Assembly (NCBI RefSeq): GCF_013346665.1
Contig: NZ_JABVBB010000034.1
Coordinates: forward strand, 372,001 to 436,000
Reading direction: 5' to 3'
Length of the DNA: 64,000 nt
Source of the DNA: Sulfitobacter maritimus
GTDB lineage: Bacteria > Pseudomonadota > Alphaproteobacteria > Rhodobacterales > Rhodobacteraceae
The notes beneath the pieces are model-generated. The model did no database searches and was not told the DNA's origin. It saw only the letters and a list, made by a program, of their open reading frames with translations. The position numbers were made by a program, and so were the translations under genes. Shown here in pieces: positions 56,226-64,000 of the stretch; within the stretch, counting starts at the first letter, position 1, and each line of letters starts with the position of its first letter.

Positions 56226-57017
56226 TTACGCAGGCTGGGTTGCCGATAGGAACCCACGCAGACGTTCCGATTTGGGCGCGCCAAAGACTTCTTCGGGCGT
56301 CCCTTGTTCTTCGATCAGACCTTTGTGCAAAAACACGACATGATCGCTGACGTCGGCCGCCAGTTTCATGTCATGTGTCACAATCACCATTGTGCGCCCC
56401 TCTGCGGCGAGGTCTTTGATAACCTTGACGACTTCCTGCTCCAACTCCGGGTCGAGCGCACTGGTCGGCTCGTCAAACAGAAGCGCTTCCGGCTCCATAC
56501 ACAAGGCGCGGGCGATGGCAGCACGCTGTTGCTGGCCCCCGGAGAGTTGGGCCGGATAGACATCGCATTTGTCGCCAATGCCGACTTTGTCCAGATAGCC
56601 GCGCGCGGCACGTTCGACCTCGGCCCGGTCGCGGCCCAAGACGGTAAGCGGCGCTTCCATCACATTTTGCAGGATCGACATATGGGCCCAGAGATTAAAC
56701 TGCTGGAACACCATCGACAGATTCGTGCGGATGCGCAGCACCTGTTTAGCGTCCGCCGGGCAACGATGGTGGCCGTGGCCTTTCCAACGCACCGGCTCAC
56801 CTTTGAAAATGACTTCGCCCTGCTGGCTGTCTTCGAGCAGGTTGCAGCAGCGCAGAAGCGTAGATTTGCCTGAGCCGGACGACCCGATGAGCGAGATCAC
56901 ATGCCCGCGCGGCGCGGTCAGGTCGACTCCTTTCAGCACCTCCAATGTGCCATAGGCTTTGTGAAGGTTCTTGATCTGAATAACCGGAGTATCTGTGGTC
57001 ACGGATGTGGTCGCCAA
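56226..57017 (-). CDS. Polar amino acid ABC transporter ATPase (HisP-like)
   Basis: The 263-residue ATPase energises the importer. Walker A is GSSGSGKST at about 45-53, then [20 protein letters not shown], signature [15 protein letters not shown], Walker [15 protein letters not shown] and the switch His in [10 protein letters not shown]. The start is uncertain: no ATG fits, TTG 57017 gives the longest plausible product and GTG 57002 is next. It is the first gene of the array. Confidence 0.9.
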   Translation of the reverse strand: MATTSVTTDTPVIQIKNLHKAYGTLEVLKGVDLTAPRGHVISLIGSSGSGKSTLLRCCNLLEDSQQGEVIFKGEPVRWKGHGHHRCPADAKQVLRIRTNLSMVFQQFNLWAHMSILQNVMEAPLTVLGRDRAEVERAARGYLDKVGIGDKCDVYPAQLSGGQQQRAAIARALCMEPEALLFDEPTSALDPELEQEVVKVIKDLAAEGRTMVIVTHDMKLAADVSDHVVFLHKGLIEEQGTPEEVFGAPKSERLRGFLSATQPA

Positions 57018-57035
57018 TCTGTCGTTTCAGTGCGC

Positions 57036-57065
57036 TATAAAGCGACAAAACGCTGATGATTGCAA
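57036..57065 (-). promoter_or_regulatory. Possible promoter of the importer/ligase array
   Basis: On the minus strand TTGCAA (57065-57060) and TTTATA (57041-57036) are 18 bases apart and point into the ATPase gene. An imperfect inverted repeat, TGTCGTTT (57020-57027) against AAAGCGACA (57039-57047), overlaps the -10 and could bind a regulator. Confidence 0.35.
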
Positions 57066-57110
57066 CGTCGTTTCCGTAACTCAAACAGAGGCCGCGCGGC
57101 TGACCCAAGG

Positions 57111-57551
57111 TCAATCGTTTGCGGCAACCCGCTGACGCGCCATGGCGCTGTCGGTATCGGTAACCCCCAGCAAACTGGAGACCAAACGCAGCAACGCGTC
57201 TTCCTCATCTGAGCGGCTGCCATCGGCCAGAACCACCTGCCAGAGCGTCTCGATCACGCCCAAGCGTTGCTCGTAAGGAACCGCGTCTTTAATGGCGCGG
57301 GTGAACCGCACAGTGTCGGGCGCTTGTGCCTCCAACTCTTCCGCTTGTTGGCGCAGAGCGGTCGCATCCGGTTCGCTGAGCCCGTAGCGGCGTGCGGCTA
57401 TCTGGTCGATCAACTGACGCTCGCTCATGGCGTAATCATTATCAGACCGCGCAATGCGCACCAAAAGCGCGGTCAGCGCAAGGCGGGCGTCATTGTCGGC
57501 CAGTGGGTCGGGCTCGGGCTGGGTCAGCCGCTTGAGAAAGTCACCAAACAT
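57111..57551 (-). CDS. TerB-like protein, copy 1
   Basis: The 146-residue helical protein starts at ATG 57551 (MFGDFLKRL). The pattern LALTALLVRIARSDNDYAMS and LWQVVLADGSRSDEEDALLR, an acidic helix-turn in each half, is that of TerB/DjlA-like tellurite-resistance domains, which may bind metal. It resembles the next gene over its length and probably arose by tandem duplication. Function unknown. Confidence 0.8.
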   Translation of the reverse strand: MFGDFLKRLTQPEPDPLADNDARLALTALLVRIARSDNDYAMSERQLIDQIAARRYGLSEPDATALRQQAEELEAQAPDTVRFTRAIKDAVPYEQRLGVIETLWQVVLADGSRSDEEDALLRLVSSLLGVTDTDSAMARQRVAAND

Positions 57552-57617
57552 AATTTGCGATATAGTCCTGCTGCGGGCAAAGGCCAATTGGCCTTTGCGC
57601 GGATAGATTGGGGCGTG

Positions 57618-58055
57618 TCAGAGCGTGTTTAGCGCATTGGCGCGGGCTGCGGCCATGTCTTCATCCGACAGGCCAAGCGCAGTCTCAATAGCCACAAGCT
57701 GGATTTCCTCATCATCATTACGCGCCCCGTCCGAGAGCGCTACTTGCCACATCGCCTCACCCAAGGCTTTGCGGTCGGTGTAATCAACTTCTTCACGCAG
57801 GATACGGGTGAACTCCGGCGTGCCGGGGGCGTCACGCTCCAACGCTTCGCAGGTGGCCCGCAGTTTTGCCGCGTCAATGGGTTTAAGACCAAAGGTCTGG
57901 GCGAGGATGCGGTCAATCTGGCCGATCTCAGAAGCGCGGTAATTGCGGTCAGCCAGCGCCACCCGCACCAAGAGAGCGCCCAAAGCCAGTTGGGCATTGG
58001 GCTGCGGCAGCGGCTTGGGCGTTGCCTTGCGGCGGGGGAACAATCGGGACAGCAT
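57618..58055 (-). CDS. TerB-like protein, copy 2
   Basis: The 145-residue paralogue has LALGALLVRVALADRNYRAS and MWQVALSDGARNDDEEIQLV at the same spacing as copy 1. The N-terminus is basic (LSRLFPRRKATPKPLPQP). I prefer ATG 58055, although the GTG three codons upstream is possible. It precedes copy 1 on the same strand by 66 bases. Confidence 0.8.
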   Translation of the reverse strand: MLSRLFPRRKATPKPLPQPNAQLALGALLVRVALADRNYRASEIGQIDRILAQTFGLKPIDAAKLRATCEALERDAPGTPEFTRILREEVDYTDRKALGEAMWQVALSDGARNDDEEIQLVAIETALGLSDEDMAAARANALNTL

Positions 58056-58139
58056 GAGGCTCACTTAACGCAGAAATATCGGGTTGTTATATGGGAACTG
58101 CGCATCACGCACTGTGGTTCCTGAATGACTTGTCGGGAG

Positions 58140-58433
58140 TTAACTATCGTAGCCTTCGACGATCACCAAAGATCCATCGGCCACGTTGAGGCGAATATCT
58201 TTGGCGCGCTGGTAGCTGGGGCTTTCATAGCAGGCGACAGCATCGGCGTAGCTGGGAAATTCCAGCACCACGGTACGGCTGCGCATCTGGCCTTCGCGGA
58301 TCTGCTGGGTACCGCCGCGCACAAGAAACTTCGCGCCGTAATCGGCAAAGGGTTTGGCATTGGCAGCGCGGTATTTGTCGTAAATCGCAACGTCGTGGAT
58401 ATCCATTGTGGCGATCCAATAGCCTTTTGGCAT
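58140..58433 (-). CDS. DUF1330 family protein
   Basis: The 97-residue protein matches DUF1330, a dimeric ferredoxin-like alpha+beta barrel: GYWIATMDIHDVAIYDKYR, EFPSYADAVACYESPSYQRA and a C-terminal SLVIVEGYDS. Members are cytoplasmic and of unknown activity. It begins three bases downstream of the rlmJ stop on the same strand, so the two are co-transcribed. Confidence 0.9.
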   Translation of the reverse strand: MPKGYWIATMDIHDVAIYDKYRAANAKPFADYGAKFLVRGGTQQIREGQMRSRTVVLEFPSYADAVACYESPSYQRAKDIRLNVADGSLVIVEGYDS

Positions 58434-58436
58434 TTG

Positions 58437-59228
58437 TTAGCTCTCCTGTTTGGTCAAAGTAGCGAAACGGGCGCTGAGGTTCTGCGCCTCAGTTTCCAGC
58501 CCATAGGGGGGATTGATCACGAACATGCCTGAACCGACCATCCCATGCCCGGGCCGCGCGGGCGGAAAGCGCACTTCGTGGCGCAGGGCGTCGGGGTGGT
58601 TGGCGGTGAGCACATCCAGCATCGGCAGATGCGCGCGGTTGGTCAGGATCGGATACCACAAAGCGATGAGCCCGACGTTCCACGCGCGGTTCAGCTTGGC
58701 GATCTGGCGCGGGATCGTCTCGTAATCGGTTTTGATCTCGTATGAGGGGTCAATCAGCAACATCCCCCGGCGCGGGGTCGGTGGGGTGAGGGCAAAGGCC
58801 ATCTCGAACCCATCGCTGAGGTGGCATTTTGCCGGATAGGGCGACATGGCCAGATCAAGCGCGCTATGCTCTTGCGGATGCAACTCGGCCAAATGGATGC
58901 GATCATTGGGACGCAGCAGCTTCGCCGCCAGCAGGGGGGAGCCGGGATAGGCGCGGGGGCCATGTGTCTCGCGCAGGCCGTGTAGGACTTGCGCATATGG
59001 GTGGTCGGGCGCGAACCAATTGGCCACCTTGTCGATCCCTTGCCGCGCCTCGCCAGTCTTTTCCGCCGCGGCATCCGACAGATCATAAAGCGCGCGCCCT
59101 GCGTGGGTTTCCAGATAGGTAAGCGGTTTGCCCTTGCGGGTCAGATAGGCCAGCGTCCACGCCAGCAGCGCATGTTTGTGCACGTCTGCAAGGTTCCCGG
59201 CGTGGTAGATATGTTGATAGCTGAGCAT
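58437..59228 (-). CDS. rlmJ: 23S rRNA (adenine2030-N6)-methyltransferase
   Basis: The 263-residue RlmJ methylates A2030 of 23S rRNA. The start LSYQHIYHAGNLADVHKHAL is diagnostic, and the catalytic motif DPSYE (in MLLIDPSYEIK) corresponds to the D/N-P-P-Y/F motif of N6-adenine methyltransferases. HAGRALYDL contributes to S-adenosylmethionine binding. Confidence 0.95.
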   Translation of the reverse strand: MLSYQHIYHAGNLADVHKHALLAWTLAYLTRKGKPLTYLETHAGRALYDLSDAAAEKTGEARQGIDKVANWFAPDHPYAQVLHGLRETHGPRAYPGSPLLAAKLLRPNDRIHLAELHPQEHSALDLAMSPYPAKCHLSDGFEMAFALTPPTPRRGMLLIDPSYEIKTDYETIPRQIAKLNRAWNVGLIALWYPILTNRAHLPMLDVLTANHPDALRHEVRFPPARPGHGMVGSGMFVINPPYGLETEAQNLSARFATLTKQES

Positions 59229-59372
59229 GGCTCAGGTGTAGCGGAGTGGTTGGCGGGCGCAATGCGAAAGAGCGTGAGGCCTGCGACTGCGCGTGGGTGG
59301 GCAGCCCGGACCTCGATTCATGCCACTTGGTCGTCCAATGCGCTTGCAGAGGTGCGCATTCGCAGCAAGATC

Positions 59373-59400
59373 GCCCGCCCGCCCGCCCGCCCGTCCGTCC
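59373..59400. repeat. Tetranucleotide simple repeat
   Basis: Five GCCC units (59373-59392) are followed by two GTCC units (59393-59400) in the 270-base rlmJ-pyrG gap. No gene is seen in that gap. Slippage could vary the copy number. Confidence 0.8.
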
Positions 59401-59462
59401 GGGCAGGCGTTGGCACGGCGCCTATAACTTGATCCCGGACTTGAGGGTGGTCGCTATATAAC

Positions 59463-59490
59463 AAAAAGGCCCGGCGTTTCCGCACGGGCC
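59463..59490 (-). terminator. Intrinsic terminator of pyrG
   Basis: On the minus strand GGCCCGTGCG pairs with CGCCGGGCC with one bulged T, around a GAAA tetraloop, and is followed by TTTTTG. It starts nine bases after the pyrG stop. Confidence 0.9.
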
Positions 59491-59498
59491 TACGTCGC

Positions 59499-61142
59499 TT
59501 ATACCAACCGCGACACATCCTTCGCCGCGCGCACGAAATCTTTGAACAGCGGGTGGGGGTCAAAGGGTTTCGACTTCAGCTCAGGATGGAACTGCACGCC
59601 GATGAACCAAGGGTGATCTGTCCATTCCACGATCTCTGGCAGCTTCCCGTCGGGCGACATGCCCGAGAACTTCAGACCGACCTTCTCAAGCTGGTCTTTA
59701 TACGCGATATCAACCTCGTAGCGGTGGCGATGGCGCTCATCGATTGTGGTCGTGCCATAGGCTTCGGCCACGCGCGACCCTTCGACCAGCGTAGCATCAT
59801 AAGCGCCCAACCGCATGGTGCCGCCCTTGTCGTCATCGACCTTCCGCGCAACCTTGTAATTGCCCTGTACCCATTCCTTGAGGTGGTAAACCACGGGCTC
59901 GAAACGCTTTTTGCCTGCCTCGTGGTCGAATTCCTCCGACCCAGCTGTCTTGAGCCCGGCAACATTTCGGGCCGCTTCAATCACAGCCATCTGCATTCCA
60001 AGACAGATCCCGAGGTAGGGCACGTTATGCTCCCGCGCATATTGCGCCGCTTTGATCTTGCCCTCAGTCCCCCGCTCGCCAAAACCACCGGGGACGAGGA
60101 TCGCATGGAAGCCTTCCAGATGCGGGCCTGCATCCTCACTATCGAAAATCTCGGCGTCGACCCATTCGACCTTGACCTTCACACGGTTGGCCATGCCCCC
60201 ATGGGTCAGCGCTTCAGCAATGGATTTGTAAGCATCCTCAAGCTGGGTGTATTTGCCAACAATGGCGACTTTGACCTCGCCTTCAGGATTGTAAATGCGG
60301 TCCGCGACATCTTCCCAACGCGACAAGTTGGGCTTGGGGGCAGGGGTGATTTGGAAGGCATCCAGAACCGCCTGATCTAGGCCTTCGCGGTGATAGGCCA
60401 AAGGGGCTTCGTAGATCGATTTCAGATCCTGCGCGGCAATCACGGAATCCGGCCGCACGTTGCAGAACAAGGCCAGCTTCTCACGCTCTTTCGCCGGGAT
60501 CGGCCCTTCGGAACGGCAGACCAGAATGTCAGGCGCAATGCCGATGGAACGCAATTCTTTGACAGAGTGTTGCGTTGGTTTGGTCTTCAACTCGCCGCTC
60601 GCCTTCACAAAGGGCAGCAGTGTCAGATGCATGAAAATACACTGCCCGCGCGGCTTGTCCTGAGAGAACTGGCGGATCGCTTCAAAGAAGGGCAGGCCTT
60701 CGATGTCGCCCACCGTGCCGCCGATCTCGCAGAGCATGAAGTCGACCTCATCATCGCCAATCTCGATGAAGTCTTTGATTTCGTTGGTGACATGGGGAAT
60801 GACCTGAATGGTCTTGCCCAGATAGTCGCCCCGGCGTTCCTTCTCCAACACATTGGAATACACGCGCCCGGAACTGATGCTGTCGGTCTTGCGCGCGGCA
60901 ACGCCGGTGAAGCGCTCGTAGTGGCCCAGATCAAGGTCCGTCTCAGCGCCATCATCGGTGACGAAAACCTCACCATGCTCAAAAGGCGACATCGTGCCGG
61001 GATCGACGTTAAGATAGGGGTCCAACTTACGCAGACGCACCGAAAAGCCGCGTGCCTGAAGCAAAGCGCCCAAGGCCGCCGAGGCCAGCCCCTTGCCCAA
61101 AGACGAGACCACACCGCCGGTGATGAAAATATAGCGTGCCAT
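59499..61142 (-). CDS. pyrG: CTP synthase
   Basis: The 547-residue enzyme makes CTP from UTP, ATP and glutamine. The synthase domain opens [20 protein letters not shown] with the P-loop, followed by [20 protein letters not shown]. The amidotransferase domain has the nucleophile in GICLGMQ and VQFHPELKS with the His-Glu pair. Start ATG 61142 is preferred because the preceding frame is not conserved. It follows secG on the same strand, 179 bases away. Confidence 0.97.
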   Translation of the reverse strand: MARYIFITGGVVSSLGKGLASAALGALLQARGFSVRLRKLDPYLNVDPGTMSPFEHGEVFVTDDGAETDLDLGHYERFTGVAARKTDSISSGRVYSNVLEKERRGDYLGKTIQVIPHVTNEIKDFIEIGDDEVDFMLCEIGGTVGDIEGLPFFEAIRQFSQDKPRGQCIFMHLTLLPFVKASGELKTKPTQHSVKELRSIGIAPDILVCRSEGPIPAKEREKLALFCNVRPDSVIAAQDLKSIYEAPLAYHREGLDQAVLDAFQITPAPKPNLSRWEDVADRIYNPEGEVKVAIVGKYTQLEDAYKSIAEALTHGGMANRVKVKVEWVDAEIFDSEDAGPHLEGFHAILVPGGFGERGTEGKIKAAQYAREHNVPYLGICLGMQMAVIEAARNVAGLKTAGSEEFDHEAGKKRFEPVVYHLKEWVQGNYKVARKVDDDKGGTMRLGAYDATLVEGSRVAEAYGTTTIDERHRHRYEVDIAYKDQLEKVGLKFSGMSPDGKLPEIVEWTDHPWFIGVQFHPELKSKPFDPHPLFKDFVRAAKDVSRLV

Positions 61143-61321
61143 GTGATCAGAGACCCCCGTGAATTCAAAGTTTGTTGCAGGCAAAAACCAGCCAAACGCG
61201 CTGCGGAAAACCGCAGCACCACGGGATTTAAGCCTTATAGGATTCGGATGTTCAAAGCAAGGCCCGCCGCAACATGATGTTGCCAAGCCGGGCCGCGCCT
61301 CAAGGTTTTGTGTTTGCTAAG

Positions 61322-61684
61322 TTAATCAGCCGCAGGGACCAAAGGCGTGTCACTGTCGGCCGATGGGGGCAGCAAATCATTGCCCGACGGCAGTGCAGGG
61401 CTGCCCTCTTGGTTTTGCGCAGGCGGTGTGGCGCTCAACCGGTCGATCACCGAAGAGCCTGCGGATTTTTCAGCCGCGATGATGGTCAGCGTGATCGAGG
61501 TAGCGATAAAGCCGATCGCGAGGATCCAAGTCATCTTGCCCAGAGCGGTCGCAGCCGAACGACCAGAGACAGCACCACCGCCGCCCCCGATGCCAAGGCC
61601 GCCGCCCTCAGACCGTTGCAGCAGCACCACGGCGATCAGGCCAAGGGCCAGAATCAGGTGAATGATCAGAACGACATTTTCCAT
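61322..61684 (-). CDS. secG: Preprotein translocase subunit SecG
   Basis: The 120-residue protein has two membrane helices: VVLIIHLILALGLIAVVLLQ, then the glycine-rich loop RSEGGGLGIGGGGGAVSGR, and MTWILAIGFIATSITLTII. This is the SecG pattern. It supports SecYEG export. The C-terminal tail is Pro/Ser-rich (PSGNDLLPPSADSDTPLVP), typical of alphaproteobacterial SecG. Confidence 0.94.
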   Translation of the reverse strand: MENVVLIIHLILALGLIAVVLLQRSEGGGLGIGGGGGAVSGRSAATALGKMTWILAIGFIATSITLTIIAAEKSAGSSVIDRLSATPPAQNQEGSPALPSGNDLLPPSADSDTPLVPAAD

Positions 61685-61820
61685 GGGCGAGACTGCTTTC
61701 GGTTTTGGTTGGCGGGTATCTATGCGTCTTTGCCCATGGGGGCAAGGGTGGATTGGTGCGCAGCAGCGATCCAATCCGTGACAGGGAGGGGTTGGCGACT
61801 AGAAAACGTCTACCACAAGC

Positions 61821-61850
61821 AAAGACCGCCGCATGGGGACGGCGGTCTTT
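61821..61850. terminator. Perfect bidirectional terminator hairpin
   Basis: AAAGACCGCCG (61821-61831) pairs completely with CGGCGGTCTTT (61840-61850) across an eight-base loop. A-runs and T-runs flank both sides, so it can terminate in both directions. Confidence 0.85.
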
Positions 61851-61919
61851 TGAAGCAGTACTCAACCACAGTATGTAAGAGGGCAATCCTGGAAATAAGG
61901 TGGTGCAGACTCGCTTCGT
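61821..61919 (-). ncRNA. Candidate small RNA between secG and purA
   Basis: On the minus strand an extended -10 (TGTGCTATAGT, hexamer 61931-61926) would start a transcript near 61919 that ends at a perfect hairpin terminator at 61850-61821, giving about 98 bases. No reading frame fits, and the secG and purA starts face away, so the terminator serves no known gene. No good -35 is seen (17 bases upstream reads GCCCGG), which weakens the case. The rest of the 540-base secG-purA gap shows no gene. Confidence 0.4.
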
Positions 61920-62223
61920 AGCCTTACTATAGCACAAAATCCGCTAATCCGGGCATGGATAGTTTTCAAGAAAATGAAGCCTTTGCCACAACTAGGTAAA
62001 AAGAGCTCGGTGGCCTTCGCACTCTGGACCTGCCCGACCGCGCCGCTCCAGTCCATTTCTTCCCGCCCGGCTTCCTAGGCGCTCCCGTTCTTTCTGGCCC
62101 AAAAAACTGTACCGGACGTTTGGAAACCTGCACCGCTCCCAGCCTTGGGGCGCGACGATTTTGCAGTTTCACAAGGTCGCCACTGTCGCTATACGGGCGC
62201 GGGACATCGCAAAGGAATATAAC

Positions 62224-63519
62224 ATGGCCAATGTCGTCGTTGTCGGCGCCCAATGGGGTGACGAAGGAAAAGGCAAGATTGTGGACTGGCTCTCGGAGCG
62301 CGCCGACGTCATCGCACGCTTTCAGGGCGGGCATAACGCGGGCCACACGCTGGTCATCGACGGCAAGGTCTACAAACTGCACGCGTTGCCTTCGGGCGTG
62401 GTGCGCGGCGGTAAGCTGTCTGTCATCGGCAATGGCGTGGTGCTCGACCCTTGGCACCTGCTGAAAGAGATCGAGACCATCGAAGGGCAGGGGGTTGAGA
62501 TCAACCCCGAGAACCTGATGATCGCGGAAAACACCCCGCTGATCCTGCCGTTCCACGGTGAGTTGGACCGCGCCCGCGAAGAGGCGGCGAGCAAGGGCAC
62601 CAAGATCGGCACCACCGGTCGCGGTATTGGGCCCTGCTATGAGGACAAAGTCGGCCGCCGCGCCATCCGCGTGGCTGATCTGGCCGATCCGGCCACCCTC
62701 GAAGCCCGCGTTGACCGCGCCTTGCAGCACCATGATCCGCTGCGCAAAGGCTTGGGCGTCGAGGCCATCGACCGGGACGCGCTGATTGCGCAACTGCAAG
62801 AGATTGCGCCGACAATCCTGCCCTTCGCGGCGCCCGTCTGGAAGGTGCTGGCCGAGAAGCGCAAAGCGGGCAAGCGCATCCTTTTCGAAGGCGCACAGGG
62901 CGCGCTGCTCGACATCGACTTTGGCACCTATCCCTTCGTTACCTCCTCAAATGTGATCGCGGGGCAGGCAGCGACCGGCGTGGGCCTTGGGCCGACCGCC
63001 ATCGACTATGTGCTGGGCATCGTCAAAGCCTATACCACCCGCGTCGGCGAAGGCCCGTTCCCGACCGAATTGGAAGATGCAGACGGCCAGCGCCTGGGTG
63101 AGCGCGGCCATGAGTTCGGCACGACCACCGGGCGCAAGCGGCGCTGTGGTTGGTTCGACGCGGCGCTGCTGCGCCAGACCTGCGCCACTTCCGGCATTAC
63201 TGGCATCTGCCTGACCAAGCTTGACGTGCTCGACGGGTTCGAGACGCTAAAGGTTTGCGTGGGCTATGATCTCGACGGTGAGCGGCTCGATTATTTGCCG
63301 ACGGCAGCTGAACAGCAATCGCGCTGCGTGCCGATCTACGAAGAACTGCCGGGCTGGTCCGAATCGACCGAAGGCGCGCGCAGCTGGGCCGATCTGCCGG
63401 CCAATGCGATCAAATACGTGCGCCGGGTCGAGGAGTTGATCCAATGCCCGGTCGCGTTGGTCTCCACCTCGCCGGAGCGGGAAGACACCATTTTGGTGAC
63501 CGACCCCTTTGCGGATTGA
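62224..63519 (+). CDS. purA: Adenylosuccinate synthetase
   Basis: The 431-residue enzyme joins aspartate to IMP with GTP. Motifs are [11 protein letters not shown] with the catalytic Asp13, GGHNAGHT with His41, [19 protein letters not shown], and [12 protein letters not shown], with TKLDVLDGF near the GTP base site. Start ATG 62224 is preferred, with AAAGGAATATAAC upstream; the frame extends 21 codons further without conservation. Confidence 0.97.
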   Translation: MANVVVVGAQWGDEGKGKIVDWLSERADVIARFQGGHNAGHTLVIDGKVYKLHALPSGVVRGGKLSVIGNGVVLDPWHLLKEIETIEGQGVEINPENLMIAENTPLILPFHGELDRAREEAASKGTKIGTTGRGIGPCYEDKVGRRAIRVADLADPATLEARVDRALQHHDPLRKGLGVEAIDRDALIAQLQEIAPTILPFAAPVWKVLAEKRKAGKRILFEGAQGALLDIDFGTYPFVTSSNVIAGQAATGVGLGPTAIDYVLGIVKAYTTRVGEGPFPTELEDADGQRLGERGHEFGTTTGRKRRCGWFDAALLRQTCATSGITGICLTKLDVLDGFETLKVCVGYDLDGERLDYLPTAAEQQSRCVPIYEELPGWSESTEGARSWADLPANAIKYVRRVEELIQCPVALVSTSPEREDTILVTDPFAD

Positions 63520-63523
63520 TCCG

Positions 63524-63745
63524 GTGGCATTGAGCTACAAAGCCCGGCGCCGTTGGGCGCTGCTTATCCTGCTCGTCGGGCTGCCCAGCTACATCGCTGT
63601 CGCGGTCTGGGCCGTGGCGCAGTTCGACAGGCCTCCGGTCCTGCTGGAATTGGGCATCTATATTCTGCTGGGGCTCATCTGGGCGATCCCGCTGCGGTTC
63701 GTTTTCAAAGGGGTCGGCCAAGCCGATCCCGATGCAGAGGACTGA
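63524..63745 (+). CDS. DUF2842 membrane protein
   Basis: The 73-residue protein starts at GTG 63524, four bases after the purA stop. Two hydrophobic helices (WALLILLVGLPSYIAVAVWA and ELGIYILLGLIWAIPLRFVF) and the basic N-terminus SYKARRR match DUF2842, a small inner-membrane family of alphaproteobacteria. It is co-transcribed with purA. Function unknown. Confidence 0.82.
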   Translation: MALSYKARRRWALLILLVGLPSYIAVAVWAVAQFDRPPVLLELGIYILLGLIWAIPLRFVFKGVGQADPDAED

Positions 63746-63751
63746 AACAAG

Positions 63752-63776
63752 AAAAGCGCCCCGTGGGGCGCTTTTT
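63752..63776 (+). terminator. Intrinsic terminator of purA-DUF2842
   Basis: AAAGCGCCC pairs with GGGCGCTTT across CGTG (or a tighter variant), followed by more T. It lies six bases after the DUF2842 stop. Confidence 0.88.
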
Positions 63777-63799
63777 CGTATCTTTGCCGCGGTCTGGAC

Positions 63800-64000
63800 T
63801 TAGCCAACCGCGCGGTGATCAGGGCGGTAGCCGATGTCTTCCGACACGGTGAACCGCCCACCTTTGATCTTTTCGATCTTGCCTGCGCGGAGCAGTTGAC
63901 CAAAGGAGCGCAGCCCGTCCTCGCGGGAGAACTCATTCAGCCCGACCGAGCGGACCTTGCCCATCAATTGCGGGCGCGAGAACTGATCGCGGCCTTCGAC
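63800..64000 (-). CDS. C-terminal end of a NYN-domain protein (partial)
   Basis: The last 66 codons read RDQFSRPQLMGKVRSVGLNE, then FSREDGLRSFGQLLRAGKIEK and IKGGRFTVSEDIGYRPDHRA, ending at a TAA (63802-63800). This matches the C-terminal winged, OST-HTH-like region found after NYN (PIN-like RNase) domains in Rhodobacteraceae proteins. The catalytic part lies outside the window, so nuclease function is inference from the family. Confidence 0.75.
   Translation of the reverse strand, partial: VEGRDQFSRPQLMGKVRSVGLNEFSREDGLRSFGQLLRAGKIEKIKGGRFTVSEDIGYRPDHRAVG

Noticed and set aside
47609-57017. Reading the array as a nitrogen-assimilation glnA cluster
   Set aside because: Neither GS-like protein has the adenylylation segment, no glnB is present, and the flanking oxidase and importer fit amine use better.
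59229-59345. Possible tRNA-like T-arm (GACCTCGATTCATGCC)
   Set aside because: No matching acceptor stem, anticodon arm or CCA-like end could be laid out.
61608-61937. Short minus-strand frame across the secG-purA gap
   Set aside because: Cys/Ser/Arg-rich, no ribosome binding site, and it crosses a perfect terminator hairpin.

Overview
The window looks like chromosomal core sequence from an alphaproteobacterium of the family Rhodobacteraceae (Roseobacter group). The basis is high-GC coding sequence and gene sets typical of that group: a pccB/pccA/methylmalonyl-CoA mutase region, ppx-ppk-hdaA-perM, phaZ/phaC-phaP-phaR, a short alphaproteobacterial-type ProS, an alphaproteobacterial MarR regulator, and many small proteins of Rhodobacteraceae-type families. 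I see no rRNA, tRNA, CRISPR array, prophage or complete insertion sequence. The assignment is recognition by eye; no search was run.

Layout. 1-8050: propionyl-CoA catabolism (end of pccB, pccA, B12-dependent mutase scpA) interleaved with small lipoproteins, a DUF4174 protein and a sulfotransferase-like protein. 8061-15469: an acetyltransferase, a TerB/J-domain co-chaperone, then the minus-strand block perM-hdaA-ppk-ppx (polyphosphate metabolism and replication-initiation control). 15596-21979: pepT, proS, a DUF2937 protein, the lolC-lolD lipoprotein exporter, a lipoprotein cytochrome c and a putative metallopeptidase lipoprotein. 22091-25326: an AT-rich patch carrying a DUF6693-type membrane protein, then parE and a phd-doc toxin-antitoxin pair with its probable operator. 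25341-34843: an epoxide-hydrolase-like enzyme, a MATE pump, an aspartate/aromatic aminotransferase, an XRE regulator coupled to sdhE, a MarR regulator, a DUF1194 protein, gloA, a decayed outer-membrane barrel gene, thyA-folA and a cold-shock gene.

35334-37838 is the most interesting part: a four-gene minus-strand operon of a DUF2282 precursor peptide, a DUF692 MNIO enzyme, a DUF2063 partner and a DoxX membrane protein. This is the layout of a bufferin-type, copper-binding RiPP system, in which the MNIO/partner pair modifies cysteines of an exported peptide.

38061-47529: thrS, an MFS transporter, two alpha/beta hydrolases and the polyhydroxyalkanoate locus (phaZ divergent from phaC-phaP-phaR), with clear PhaR-like operator sequences before phaP and phaR. 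47609-57017: a long co-directional minus-strand array made of an ABC importer for polar or basic amino acids (P, J, Q, M), two glutamine-synthetase-like ligases flanking a class I glutamine amidotransferase, an FAD amine oxidase and a DegT-type aminotransferase. It resembles a gamma-glutamyl polyamine utilisation pathway. 57111-64000: two tandem TerB paralogues, a DUF1330 protein, rlmJ, pyrG, secG, a possible small RNA, purA, a DUF2842 protein and the end of a NYN-domain protein. Genes are tightly packed, with many 1-8 base overlaps and several convergent pairs whose stop codons touch or overlap.
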